Assembly: GCA_002360455.1 (NCBI GenBank)
Contig: DEQQ01000047.1
Location: forward strand, 1-45,753
Source: Saprospiraceae bacterium UBA3362
GTDB taxonomy: Bacteria > Bacteroidota > Bacteroidia > Chitinophagales > Saprospiraceae
Reading direction: 5' to 3'
Length of the DNA: 45,753 nt
A program made the position numbers and the translations under genes. This document shows positions 1-8,738 of this stretch, in pieces. The notes below the pieces were generated by a model. It saw only the letters and a program-made list of their open reading frames with translations, searched no databases and was not told where the DNA came from. Within the stretch, counting starts at the first letter, position 1. Every line of letters begins with the position of its first letter.

Positions 1-350
1 AGTTTATAGGGGGTCAGTGCAGGGAAATTTCAACTTACTATTTATTGAATAAAGGAATTTAGCTTCATTGGAATTATTTACATAGTTCACTTATGCAGGA
101 GATAAGAAAGGGATTTTTTGAAAGAGCACCTGCCCATTGATATTTCAGGCCATCCAACATATAATATTTTTGCATTTTGAATAATCAAAATAATATATTA
201 AAAATTTTAATATTTAACATTTTAGTTTTAATAATTTCACTATTTGAGGCGGTTTTTATATCTTTGTAAAAAATTAAATTTTACAGGAATTTATTGGAAA
301 AATGAGAAATAATATAACCGCATGGCCAATATTAAGTCAATTTCTATTTA
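1..350. other. Intergenic/left edge, no gene recognised
   Basis: No convincing coding frame is seen in any direction; a short open stretch near 110-180 ends in a stop but has no start and no recognisable product. The right part is very AT-rich and carries the likely promoter of the following amidohydrolase gene. Confidence 0.5.
259..266 (+). promoter_or_regulatory. Putative -7 promoter element (TATCTTTG)
   Basis: TATCTTTG matches the Bacteroidota -7 consensus TAnnTTTG exactly and lies about 85 bp upstream of the amidohydrolase start. No good TTTG -33 box is found at the usual 19-21 bp spacing, so the call rests on the -7 box alone. Confidence 0.45.
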
Positions 351-1655
351 GTGAAAAAAGTATTAGTTATCTATTTTCAAATTCTTGCTCTGTCATTAAT
401 TGGGCAAAATTATCTTATAAAAGATGTAAATATTATTCCAATATACAAAAACGAAGTTTTAAGAAAGCAGTCTATACTGATCGAAGATGGAGTAATTTCT
501 CAAATAGGAAATTACAAGGAAGTAAAGAAATTGGCATCCGGAAACAAGCATAAAGTAATAAATGCAAAAGGCAATTACGTAATGCCAGGATTGGCGGATA
601 TGCATGTCCATTTAGCCGAAGACTCCTTAATTAGTTTTCAATTGCAGAATTATATTGCGGCCGGTGTAACCAATATTCGTGTAATGGACAGCAAGGCAAA
701 TCAATTAAGTGTTTTGGCAAAAAAGAGGGATGCGAAGTTTCCAATTTCTCCCAATGTCTTTTTTAGTAAGGTGATAAAAAGAGATGAAAGCTACAGTAAA
801 AATCAAGCGGACAGTTTAATGTTTACGGTAAAGCAGAGTGGCTTCTCTTTTATTAAATTATTTGGACTGTCTGACGAAAACACTTTTTTTAATTTAATGA
901 ATAGTGCTAAAGAACATCATGTAATTGTTTGTGGTCATTATCCCATTTACCGCCAATTTGGAAAAGCTGTAATGATCTCTATGGATACGGTTTTAAAATA
1001 TGGGTATAAAAGCATTGAGCATTTGGGAGGATATACCAATTATCCGGAAACAGAGTTTGAAAATTTGGTTTCGCAAACTAAAAAATGGAATGTATTCAAT
1101 TGCCCTACGATAGACTGGGACATCATATCATATGATCTGTTATATCCGGATGAATACAAGAATAGACTTACATATACTATATTGCCTCAAAGCAAAATAG
1201 ACGATTGGGAATCCGAATATGAAAAAGCTATTGAAAAAGCAGGAGGCAAAGAAAAAGTTATAGAAAGTAGGGATAAATATAAGTCCACATACGATAAGAA
1301 AATTAAAGTATTGGAAATGCTGTATGAATCTCATTGTGAATTGTTGATCGGTGGTGATGCAGGGAATACTTTTCAAGAAGAAGGATATAATGTTTATGAG
1401 GAGATGGTCAATTGGAGTAAAATTGGTATTGACAATTATACTATTTTAAAATCAGCAACAAACAATTCAGCCCACTTTTTTGAGCAAGACAGTGAATGGG
1501 GTGTCATCAAGAAAGGTGCAAAAGGAGATATAATTATTTTGGATAAAAACCCATTGGAAGATATTAAGAATATTGCGACAGTAAAGTATACCATTTGTGC
1601 AGGTGTTCTATATGCAAACAGTGATTTGATGAAGTTGAAGGAATACAAAAACTAG
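351..1655 (+). CDS. Secreted amidohydrolase family protein
   Basis: A 434-residue metal-dependent amidohydrolase of the imidazolonepropionase/prolidase-like type. Residues 1-19 form a signal peptide ending SLIGQ, so the enzyme is probably exported. The N-terminal beta-sandwich region (DGVISQIG) leads to the metal-binding HVH motif at residues 85-87 in PGLADMHVHL. Later ligands of the TIM-barrel are visible as a GHYP histidine, an SIEHLGG histidine and the IGGDAGN aspartate. The C-terminal strand GDIIILDKNPLEDI is the typical family ending. Length fits the family. The substrate cannot be told from sequence; such exported enzymes in Bacteroidota are usually annotated only as amidohydrolase. The start was chosen because the signal peptide follows it directly. 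No gene partner is evident on either side. Confidence 0.9.
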   Translation: MKKVLVIYFQILALSLIGQNYLIKDVNIIPIYKNEVLRKQSILIEDGVISQIGNYKEVKKLASGNKHKVINAKGNYVMPGLADMHVHLAEDSLISFQLQNYIAAGVTNIRVMDSKANQLSVLAKKRDAKFPISPNVFFSKVIKRDESYSKNQADSLMFTVKQSGFSFIKLFGLSDENTFFNLMNSAKEHHVIVCGHYPIYRQFGKAVMISMDTVLKYGYKSIEHLGGYTNYPETEFENLVSQTKKWNVFNCPTIDWDIISYDLLYPDEYKNRLTYTILPQSKIDDWESEYEKAIEKAGGKEKVIESRDKYKSTYDKKIKVLEMLYESHCELLIGGDAGNTFQEEGYNVYEEMVNWSKIGIDNYTILKSATNNSAHFFEQDSEWGVIKKGAKGDIIILDKNPLEDIKNIATVKYTICAGVLYANSDLMKLKEYKN

Positions 1656-1831
1656 AATTCTGGATTAAGCTTTTGTTGATGGACTGAGGCCTGAAATGAA
1701 GCTATAAATGGGCTTTTTGGAAGCAGAGCTGTTCAAATCATAAATTTTTAGCTTTTTTTTTGCTCTTACAGAAGAACGGTAAGTTCACTGAAAATGAAAT
1801 GAAGTTGGATTTTGATTCTTATAATTTTTAT

Positions 1832-1839
1832 TAATTTTG
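1832..1839 (+). promoter_or_regulatory. Putative -7 promoter element (TAATTTTG)
   Basis: TAATTTTG fits TAnnTTTG and ends 22 bp before the start of the next gene. A TTTG at 1811-1814 could be the -33 box, but the spacer is 17 bp, slightly short of the usual 19-21. Confidence 0.45.
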
Positions 1840-1861
1840 TAAAAATTTAAAATGGAGTATA

Positions 1862-3427
1862 ATGAGTATTAGAATAATTATAGTCGCTTGTTGTTCATTT
1901 CTTTTTCTTAATCCGATATATTCTCAAAAATTGAGATCTCCAAGAATAGAAAAAGGCGTTGAAGATGTGTTGGTTAAAGAAGTTGGATTTGAGAAGGATT
2001 ATTTTTATATAGATCTATTTTACGATTACAAGGACTATTATAGTACTACAATGTCTTTTGACCCTAAAAACCCATTTTTTATCAGAGATTTGGAAACCAA
2101 CAAAGATTATAAAATTATTAATAGATTGCCCACTAAGGAAGACAATTATAAAATATCGAGCAGTGCTCCACCCACTTTTAGATTGAAATTTGAGAAAATT
2201 CCACCCACAGTAAAGAAGATCAATTTGCTGCAAGGGAGTCGTACCAACGGATGGAATTTTTATGGAATTGATTTGGCAGATTTAACCAAGGGCGATAAAG
2301 AAAGGATCAAAATATACAATGGATTTTTTATTAAAAAAGTCAATACGGCATCAAGAGAAGGTGTTGTAACAACAGCTTTTCTTAATGTGGAGATTGATGG
2401 AGATAATTTAGAATTTGACTTTGATTTTTTTGATAGTAATCAAAAAAGGAAATCCAAAACAGTAGTTTACAAGTTTAGTTCTTCACCCAACCCTTATCCT
2501 TATAAGAAAATTAGGCATGCATCTAACAATAAATACTGGAATTTAAATGGGAACTATGACCAATTTCAATATTGGCTAGGAAAAGATATTGAATTTGAAT
2601 ATTTGAATAACGATAGGGAGATTCATGGCCACTTCAAGGAAGATCATGCACAATTTTACTTAATAGAGACAGGTAAAAGATTAAAACTTTCAAAGAAAGT
2701 TCCCTATTTCACGGGTACAGTTGATAATGATTCATTGAAAGGAGTTGGTTTTTATTTAGGATTAAACAAGGATAAAATTATCGATCATTGCATATTCAGT
2801 AATTTTGAAAGTAGCGGACAGTATAATGGTTATACTATATATATCGATGCCAATGCAGTGTACAGAGGGAATGCATTGAAGGGAACATTTGATAATTATT
2901 ATTCTGTAGATTATTTTAATCCTTGTTATTTTAGAGATTATGATCATCAGGTAATTAGATGGGAAGTATTGCAGAAGACCGGCGGCAGTATTCCTGCTGG
3001 AGCGTATGGATACAATTGCGATGGCAAAATAGCAAGAAAATGTGATAGTAATTTTAAGAACTGCCAGCAGCTGATAGATGAGAAGAAGGATTATTCTTTG
3101 CTCTATGCGCTTGGCGCTTTAGCCGGGATGGCAACTGTAGGTATTCATGCTGTGGCAAGTACATTCAGTCATTCTACTATCGAAAACAAACCCAAAGTCG
3201 ACTGTGATTGTACAAATCCGAAATTTATAGAAGACAACGATTTGATTGGTCCTCAAAATAATCATAAGATTCAGTTTGATAATTTTTATCGCTCATCCAA
3301 TATAAAAATTGAGAATGGGAAATATGTTCATTATACTGGATTAGGAGTGGTGCCGGATAGGTATAATACATACACAGAACTACTGGAGCAAGTGATCAAG
3401 GATTGTAAATCCATAAGATGCCGTTAG
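1862..3427 (+). CDS. Hypothetical secreted protein, 521 aa
   Basis: Family not recognised. Residues 1-21 are a signal peptide ending in IYSQ, so the protein is exported. The body is rich in aromatic, Lys and Asp residues and looks beta-rich. A hydrophobic, glycine/alanine-rich stretch near residues 415-437 (LLYALGALAGMATVGIHAV) could be a membrane-interacting segment. It is followed by a cysteine pair in DCDC and the protein ends KDCKSIRCR. The extra cysteines near the C-terminus would allow disulfides outside the cytoplasm. It is a single gene with its own probable promoter and a strong terminator downstream at 3681-3712. Function unknown. Confidence 0.75.
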   Translation: MSIRIIIVACCSFLFLNPIYSQKLRSPRIEKGVEDVLVKEVGFEKDYFYIDLFYDYKDYYSTTMSFDPKNPFFIRDLETNKDYKIINRLPTKEDNYKISSSAPPTFRLKFEKIPPTVKKINLLQGSRTNGWNFYGIDLADLTKGDKERIKIYNGFFIKKVNTASREGVVTTAFLNVEIDGDNLEFDFDFFDSNQKRKSKTVVYKFSSSPNPYPYKKIRHASNNKYWNLNGNYDQFQYWLGKDIEFEYLNNDREIHGHFKEDHAQFYLIETGKRLKLSKKVPYFTGTVDNDSLKGVGFYLGLNKDKIIDHCIFSNFESSGQYNGYTIYIDANAVYRGNALKGTFDNYYSVDYFNPCYFRDYDHQVIRWEVLQKTGGSIPAGAYGYNCDGKIARKCDSNFKNCQQLIDEKKDYSLLYALGALAGMATVGIHAVASTFSHSTIENKPKVDCDCTNPKFIEDNDLIGPQNNHKIQFDNFYRSSNIKIENGKYVHYTGLGVVPDRYNTYTELLEQVIKDCKSIRCR

Positions 3428-3764
3428 TGAAAATGTTATAAGGGAATCGGAGAGATCAACTTTAATTTCTTTGCTATACTAAATGTTGCGGTTTTTGGAT
3501 GTTCAATAGCAAAAAGTGGATAGTGATTTTTTAAAATTCAATAGTGGCAATAGTGCAACCATAGGATTGGCTCAAGAAAAAGCAAGTCTTGTAATCAATG
3601 ACGATAATACAATTCGCTGATCTTTCACACAGAGCAAAGAATATTGTTGTAATTAATTCATTTTATAGAGATCTACATAGAGAAAAAGCTGCCCTAATGA
3701 GCAGCTTTTTCTATGCCTTACGAAAATTCGTAGATAAAAGATTTTGAATCAAATCAATTTTAGC
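3428..3764. other. Intergenic region with terminator and possible gene scrap
   Basis: Contains the hairpin terminator at 3681-3712. A short open stretch before 3620 encodes SLVINDDNTIR and then stops; this faintly recalls the end of a Calx-beta-like repeat but is too short to call. Nothing else was recognised. Confidence 0.4.
3681..3712. terminator. Bidirectional hairpin terminator
   Basis: Perfect 12-bp stem, AGAAAAAGCTGC at 3681-3692 with GCAGCTTTTTCT at 3701-3712, and an 8-nt loop. The A-run on one side and T-run on the other let it act in both directions. It sits between the convergent 521-aa gene and the DUF1761 gene. Confidence 0.8.
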
Positions 3765-4274
3765 TTATTTCCACATGCAGATTACTCCCCCCATCAAGCC
3801 TAGAGTGATAAGCCAATAAAGAGATTGAATCAATATAAGTTTAAAAGATTTTCTAGCAAAAAGTCCATTGACTCCGATGATCGGAAATACTAAAAAGAGG
3901 GCAGTTAAAACTCCATGAAATACTCCATGTTTGAATGTCCTGAAATTATTACCATACTTCTCCATAAGCATCTTGAAGGTAGCCCCGGATTCTTGAGATA
4001 GATCACCAATTGTCGGATCAATCAATGCAGAAAACATTCCGAATTGATGGATGACTATGGTTTGCAACATGAAGGCAATCAAGAAATTGAAGATTAATGA
4101 CACACCCATAATCATACCCATATTGGCAGATTTGATCTGTTCGTCTGAGAGGCCTTCTTCTCGCTGCCATATTTTTCCCATTGTCTTTGGCCCATAATAA
4201 ATGAATCCGGTTACGAACGGAATTAAAGCTGCAACCCCCAGCGCCAGCCAGTTGATCGTGATTGAATTTTCCAT
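3765..4274 (-). CDS. DUF1761 family membrane protein
   Basis: A 169-residue integral membrane protein that matches DUF1761 by its pattern: INWLAL at the N-terminus, a first helix with GFIYYGPKTMGKIWQ, and further hydrophobic segments near residues 50-72, 115-135 and 143-165. The YxGPK...W motif after the first helix is typical of the family. No biochemical role is established for DUF1761. It is monocistronic on the minus strand, convergent with the 521-aa gene and sharing its terminator. The stop codon lies inside a copy of the TTTTAGCTTATTT intergenic motif. Confidence 0.8.
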   Translation of the reverse strand: MENSITINWLALGVAALIPFVTGFIYYGPKTMGKIWQREEGLSDEQIKSANMGMIMGVSLIFNFLIAFMLQTIVIHQFGMFSALIDPTIGDLSQESGATFKMLMEKYGNNFRTFKHGVFHGVLTALFLVFPIIGVNGLFARKSFKLILIQSLYWLITLGLMGGVICMWK

Positions 4275-4602
4275 AATATGTTGGTTTTGTTTGTTAAAGA
4301 ATCATCAAAATTAATGATTTTTTGATAAGCCCGTTTGAATTTGACTTATTTTTACAATCAAATCTTTGTAAGGGCAGCTTATGCTGACTTTCAAGGGTCT
4401 ATGAACTGATATGAGTACGATTTGAGCTGTGTAAAAACTATTATTCTTTGAATTTTAGCTTGTTCAGTAGGGCATTTTATTCATCCAAATTGCACACTTA
4501 TATCGCGCTCCCATTTTCTTTTCATCAAGGTCTATTTGATTTTTTTGGGAAGGATTTTTTCGAGATGTGTATTTTATTAACCACCTATTACTAGTCAAAA
4601 AA
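4275..4602. other. Divergent intergenic region
   Basis: AT-rich spacer between the divergent DUF1761 and beta-helix genes. It holds one copy of the TTTTAGCTTGTT motif at 4453. No RNA gene or ORF with support was seen. An in-frame GTG at 4567 exists but the following residues do not look like a signal peptide. Confidence 0.5.
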
Positions 4603-6159
4603 ATGAAACTACAGCAGCTATATGTTATTCTCCTTTTTTCTCTGAGTCTTGGTACACTTTACTCAAAAACATATTACGTCAATTCTTCTCAAAGCAATAT
4701 CAGTACAAACGGCCTCAGCGTTTCTTCTGCTTTTGCTTATTTGCAAACGGCATTCAATGTTGTTCAGGCGGGCGATACGGTGTTGGTGATGGAAGGGGAA
4801 TACAGATCTGCTGATCAAGAAGCAGTTGCAACATTGAGAAAATCAGGAAAAGAAAATCAATGGATCATCATCAAAAATTATGCAGACCATAGACCGCGTA
4901 TCATTGCACAGCATAGTCACGGCATCATTCTTGATCAATGCAATTATGTAAGTATAGAAGGATTTGATATCAGCTATACCTCATCAGAAAGCGAAGATAT
5001 TTTTCATTGTGGAATTCATATCACTGCACAATCAGAACAATTAAAATCAAAATATATAAAAATTGTAAATAATATTATCAAAGGATTTCCCGCAGACGGA
5101 ATCTGGATGAACAATACTATCAATTATCAAATAACTTACAATAAGATTCATTCCAATTGCAACCAGTATTCAAAATTTTGTGCAGGAATTCATGTGATCA
5201 ATGGAGCCGAACATTTTCAAGCCATACAACTCAATAATGAGATTAACGCAAATGAAATATTCAATAATAAACTTTCGAAATCTCCTCCGGCTACAGTAGG
5301 ATGCATGGGCGAATTGGCAGGTCAAGGAATTGTTGTAGAGAACCCTGAATTGGTGCTGAGCAAACTTAAAAATTTGGAAAACCTAACGACGAGAATCACC
5401 AACAATTTGATTTACTACAATGGTGCTGTCGGTATCAACATTCAGAATCAGGTGGGAGTTCGGTTAATAAATAATACATTGTATAAAAATATTCAATACG
5501 ATGCCCTGCGTTGTGCAGAGATTAGCATTTACAATCTTCTCAACTCTGTAATTTACAACAATATCATTAATTCTTTGCCGGCCAAAGGCGGGCTTCGCAT
5601 AGATAAAATGGCGCAGATCAAAATTAAATCCAACCTGTATTTCAATACCTCAGATCGCATAGAAGGGGAGAATGATTTGGTAGAGCAACCTCAGTTTGTA
5701 AGATCAGAAGGAGATCCTCTGTTGTTTGATTTTAGACTCAAAGAAAAAAGTCCGGCAGTGAACAAAGGAGTCAATGAACAACTTCCGGCGTTCGACTTCG
5801 AAGGCAATCTCCGGATACTGGGCAATGCCGCCGATCTTGGCGCTATAGAATCTCCTTTTAGATCAGGCGCAGACAAACAACTTGTAAACCCTAATATTTC
5901 GCAAAAAACACTCAAAACCTTTTGGACCTCCAGTTTCAGTATTGCCAAGGAAGAGTTCATTCTGAACAATCATCGTGGCCGTGATTTTATTTGCGAGATG
6001 TATGCTCACGACGGAAAACTCCTGCAGTCTCGCGTTTCGGATTTGGGCGGAGGCACAAGCATAGTATTTGATCTCTCAAGATATCCTGTGGGTTTTTATT
6101 ATTTCAAGGCAAGATCGGAGAAAGAAGTGTTCCAGACCAGAATCCAAAAAATTCAATAA
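4603..6159 (+). CDS. Right-handed beta-helix protein with T9SS sorting domain
   Basis: A 518-residue exported protein. The ATG at 4603 is preferred over an upstream GTG at 4567 because a signal peptide (MKLQQLYVILLFSLSLGTLYS) starts there. Residues just after cleavage (TYYVNSS) and the following region resemble polysaccharide-lyase/pectate-lyase-like proteins. Roughly residues 95-360 show repeated short strands with N/I-rich turns (NNIIKGFPADGIW, ITNNLIYYNGAVGI, LINNTLYKNI), the mark of a parallel beta-helix, then a conserved AVNKG...D..G..R..G..DLGA tail. The last about 80 residues form a T9SS C-terminal signal (SRYPVGFYYFKA), so the protein is secreted or cell-surface attached. Carbohydrate binding or cleavage is plausible, but no catalytic residues can be assigned. 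Confidence 0.85.
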   Translation: MKLQQLYVILLFSLSLGTLYSKTYYVNSSQSNISTNGLSVSSAFAYLQTAFNVVQAGDTVLVMEGEYRSADQEAVATLRKSGKENQWIIIKNYADHRPRIIAQHSHGIILDQCNYVSIEGFDISYTSSESEDIFHCGIHITAQSEQLKSKYIKIVNNIIKGFPADGIWMNNTINYQITYNKIHSNCNQYSKFCAGIHVINGAEHFQAIQLNNEINANEIFNNKLSKSPPATVGCMGELAGQGIVVENPELVLSKLKNLENLTTRITNNLIYYNGAVGINIQNQVGVRLINNTLYKNIQYDALRCAEISIYNLLNSVIYNNIINSLPAKGGLRIDKMAQIKIKSNLYFNTSDRIEGENDLVEQPQFVRSEGDPLLFDFRLKEKSPAVNKGVNEQLPAFDFEGNLRILGNAADLGAIESPFRSGADKQLVNPNISQKTLKTFWTSSFSIAKEEFILNNHRGRDFICEMYAHDGKLLQSRVSDLGGGTSIVFDLSRYPVGFYYFKARSEKEVFQTRIQKIQ

Positions 6160-6211
6160 CAAAATGGCGTTTTAGCTTATTTATTTGACTTAATTGTGCA
6201 TTGATCGTGTC

Positions 6212-7408
6212 TTATTTTTTTTCATCCTGCTCATGAGCTTTGTCAGATTGCTTTACTTCTTTGTCATGGACAGCTCTTTGGATAGCCTGATAACCCCAAC
6301 GATGTCGTATATGGTCCACTTGCTTGAGTAAGGAGATTTGTTCTGCAGTATCTTCAAACAAATTGAACTGCGAATTTCCATAAGCCAGTCCGCCAAATTT
6401 TACTCCGATCAATCTGATCAATTGCCTACGCTCGTACAATTTGTCAAACAGACGTTGTACAGTCTGCCACAGCGGTTTGTCTAAGGCTGTGTAGCTTATT
6501 TTCATCTGCTTGCTGTAAGTGTTGAAGTCTGCATATCTTATCTTTACTGTGACCACCGACGTCAGCCTGTTGCTGTCTCTCAGTTCGAAGGCCAGTTTCT
6601 CAGTCATGTTGAGCAGTATAAGCCTCATTTTTTGCATATCCAATGTATCTTGCTCGAAGGTCTGTTCTTTGGATATAGACTTGGCTTCGCGATAAGAAAT
6701 CACGGGACTGTAATCTATTCCGTTGGCATGCTCCCACATGGTCTGACCATGTTCGCCAAACTCACGCTCCAGCAGTCGCACCGGAATCTCACTCAACAGC
6801 TTGATGGTCCGAACACCCATGAAACTAAGACGCTTATAGGTCTCCTTGCCAATGCCGGGCATTTTGTTGGTGGACAGCGGCGCCAGAAAACTTTTTTCAG
6901 TTCCTGTAGGAATGTTGATGGTGCCATTGGGCTTGGCCTCATTCGTGCCCACTTTGGAGACGATTTTATTTACAGAAAGCCCAAAAGAAATAGGAAGACC
7001 AGTCTCCTTGATAATGCTGTTCCTAAGCTCCGTGCTCCATTTCATACACCCAAAATACTTATCCATTCCCGTAAGATCACAATAGAACTCATCGATACTG
7101 CTCTTCTCGAACAAGGGCGCACGCTCCTCGATAAGGTCTGTGACTTCTTGAGAGTACTTGATGTAGCTGTCATAGTCTCCTCGCAGAATCAGGGCCTGCG
7201 GACAAAGCCTCTTGGCCATCCGAATGGGCATCGCACTATGCACCCCGAAAGCACGAGCCTCATAGCTGCAAGCCGCCACAACTCCTCTGTTGCTTGTGCC
7301 ACCGACTATAAGCGGTTTTCCCTTGAGGCTGCTGTTCTTGAGCTGCTCCACAGAGACAAAAAAACTGTCCAAATCTAGATGAAGTACAGAACGCATATCC
7401 GATACCAA
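6212..7408 (-). CDS. dinB: DNA polymerase IV (Y-family)
   Basis: A 398-residue translesion DNA polymerase. Motif I HLDLDSFF carries metal ligand Asp12 and SIDE gives Asp106-Glu107, the two other active-site carboxylates. YEARAFGVHSAMP is the conserved fingers segment. GIGKETYKRL is the helix-hairpin-helix of the thumb, and the little-finger domain follows to about residue 345. A clamp-binding motif QFNLF lies near the C-terminus, so it should be recruited by the beta clamp. Full length for the family. A start at 7396 (MRSVLHL) is also possible. Convergent with the beta-helix gene across only 52 bp. The long upstream region holds a 13-bp perfect inverted repeat at 7564-7603 that might be regulatory. 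Confidence 0.95.
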   Translation of the reverse strand: MVSDMRSVLHLDLDSFFVSVEQLKNSSLKGKPLIVGGTSNRGVVAACSYEARAFGVHSAMPIRMAKRLCPQALILRGDYDSYIKYSQEVTDLIEERAPLFEKSSIDEFYCDLTGMDKYFGCMKWSTELRNSIIKETGLPISFGLSVNKIVSKVGTNEAKPNGTINIPTGTEKSFLAPLSTNKMPGIGKETYKRLSFMGVRTIKLLSEIPVRLLEREFGEHGQTMWEHANGIDYSPVISYREAKSISKEQTFEQDTLDMQKMRLILLNMTEKLAFELRDSNRLTSVVTVKIRYADFNTYSKQMKISYTALDKPLWQTVQRLFDKLYERRQLIRLIGVKFGGLAYGNSQFNLFEDTAEQISLLKQVDHIRHRWGYQAIQRAVHDKEVKQSDKAHEQDEKK

Positions 7409-7734
7409 TTCAGCAAGCCCACACAGCCGTCGGGTCGACTTTATAACGGCTGCATGGCTCTTGCAAGTTCAACTACTATAATTCAAAATTTTTAACTAAT
7501 CCCAAAGCGGCTTCCAAAATAGCCCGAACCGACACAGACGAATTTATCACGCGCCGGTGGACTGCCGATATTTTAGCTTACTTATTCAGACTAAAATATC
7601 GGCAAATATAACACAATAGGACGATATTGTAGTCAAAAAATTAAATAAATATTCAAGGAAAGAGCAAAAAGGGATTGACCGTGCAGGCTACAACAGGGTG
7701 CTTAGGTCTCCGGTCAGAGACCAGATGCCTATGT
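7409..7734. other. Intergenic region upstream of dinB
   Basis: Lies between two minus-strand genes. It holds the 13-bp inverted repeat (7564-7603), one TTTTAGCTTACTT motif and, just past the TPR-gene stop, a small hairpin GGTCTC/GAGACC at 7705-7722 without a T-run. No coding frame is supported. Confidence 0.5.
7564..7603. repeat. Perfect 13-bp inverted repeat
   Basis: GCCGATATTTTAG (7564-7576) is the exact reverse complement of CTAAAATATCGGC (7591-7603), with a 14-nt loop. It has no T-tract, so it is a poor terminator. It sits about 155 bp upstream of dinB and contains a TTTTAGCTTA motif copy. Confidence 0.7.
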
Positions 7735-8733
7735 TTAACGCAGTTCTTTGAGTGCAGTCTGTGCCTCTTCATCTTTGGGATTGAGCAGCACACTTTTTTT
7801 CAAATCCTCTTTGGCCAATTCTGCTTTCTTTTGCTCTGCATAACAAAGTCCTCTATGGTAATAGCTGCTGGATTCGGAAGGTCTCAGGGCAATAGCTTGC
7901 GTAAAATAAGAAATGGCGAGATCCAGGCTGTCCATATTTCGATACAGCAAACCCAAATTGTAAAAAGCCGGCTCGTAGTTAGGAAACTCATTACAGATCT
8001 TTTGATGCAGCTCAACAGACTCTTTGATCTTTCCAAATTTTTGATAAGCATAAGCCTTATTGTGCATCGTCTCAACATCCGAAGGCAGTAATCGGATCGC
8101 ATTGTCATAACAAGCCAGAGCGCGCTCATTGCCCATCTCGGTATAGACATCACCTAACTGAACCCAAGCTTCAATTTTGTCGGGATTGATCTCTGTCGCT
8201 TTATGGTAATTCTTTATAGCTCTTGCAGTGTCTCCCATCTCATACAGAATATGACCCGCCAAATAATAAGCCTCGGCATTTTCTTTGTCTCTTACATAGA
8301 CCTGATCCAATGTCGTGAGAGCAGTCAGATGTTGTTTCAAAATAAGATAAAGCCTGGCCGAATGGATATAAGTATCCACATCATCAGGAAACAGTTTCAT
8401 GCTTTTGTCAAGGACTTCCAATGCTGTCTTAGATTGCGAACTCATCAAGTAAGCGTCAGACAACAAGAAATAATATTGGCTTACCGTAGAATCCAGATAA
8501 ATCGCTTTATTCACATCCGCAATACAGGAGTCAAATTGTTCCAACGCAAAAAAGAATTTTGCACGCTTGAAGTACAGACTGTCTTCATAAGGAGATTCTC
8601 GCAGCTGCTCCGCCAGTATAGTCCATTCGCTTTTAGGCATGTCATTACTTTGAGCTTGTTGCTCTTTGGTCTTGCATGAAAACCACAGCATCAACAGGAG
8701 AAAGAATAAAAAACTTTTTCTCATAGCGATCAT
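7735..8733 (-). CDS. TPR-repeat lipoprotein
   Basis: About 330 residues. An N-terminal lipoprotein signal ends in the lipobox WFSC (cysteine 17 counted from the internal start MRKSFLF at 8724, which may be the true start). The rest is a chain of tetratricopeptide repeats, roughly eight, with typical patterns such as AYYLAGHILYEMGDTARAI, AWVQLGDVYTEMGN and SSYYHRGLCYAEQKKAELA. Such proteins sit in the periplasm or on the outer membrane and act as assembly or interaction scaffolds; the partner is unknown. The gene begins 5 bp after the stop of the upstream oxidoreductase, so the two are probably co-transcribed, although no shared function is obvious. Confidence 0.85.
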   Translation of the reverse strand: MIAMRKSFLFFLLLMLWFSCKTKEQQAQSNDMPKSEWTILAEQLRESPYEDSLYFKRAKFFFALEQFDSCIADVNKAIYLDSTVSQYYFLLSDAYLMSSQSKTALEVLDKSMKLFPDDVDTYIHSARLYLILKQHLTALTTLDQVYVRDKENAEAYYLAGHILYEMGDTARAIKNYHKATEINPDKIEAWVQLGDVYTEMGNERALACYDNAIRLLPSDVETMHNKAYAYQKFGKIKESVELHQKICNEFPNYEPAFYNLGLLYRNMDSLDLAISYFTQAIALRPSESSSYYHRGLCYAEQKKAELAKEDLKKSVLLNPKDEEAQTALKELR

Positions 8734-8738
8734 AGTCT

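Noticed and set aside
302..553. 83-codon frame overlapping the amidohydrolase start
   Set aside because: Overlaps the signal peptide and metal-site lead of the amidohydrolase in another frame and has no protein-like features.
3540..3620. Calx-beta-like fragment (SLVINDDNTIR)
   Set aside because: Too short and without a start; similarity is only to a low-complexity acidic repeat end.
6632..7378. 248-codon plus-strand frame opposite dinB
   Set aside because: Shadow of the well-supported DNA polymerase IV gene.
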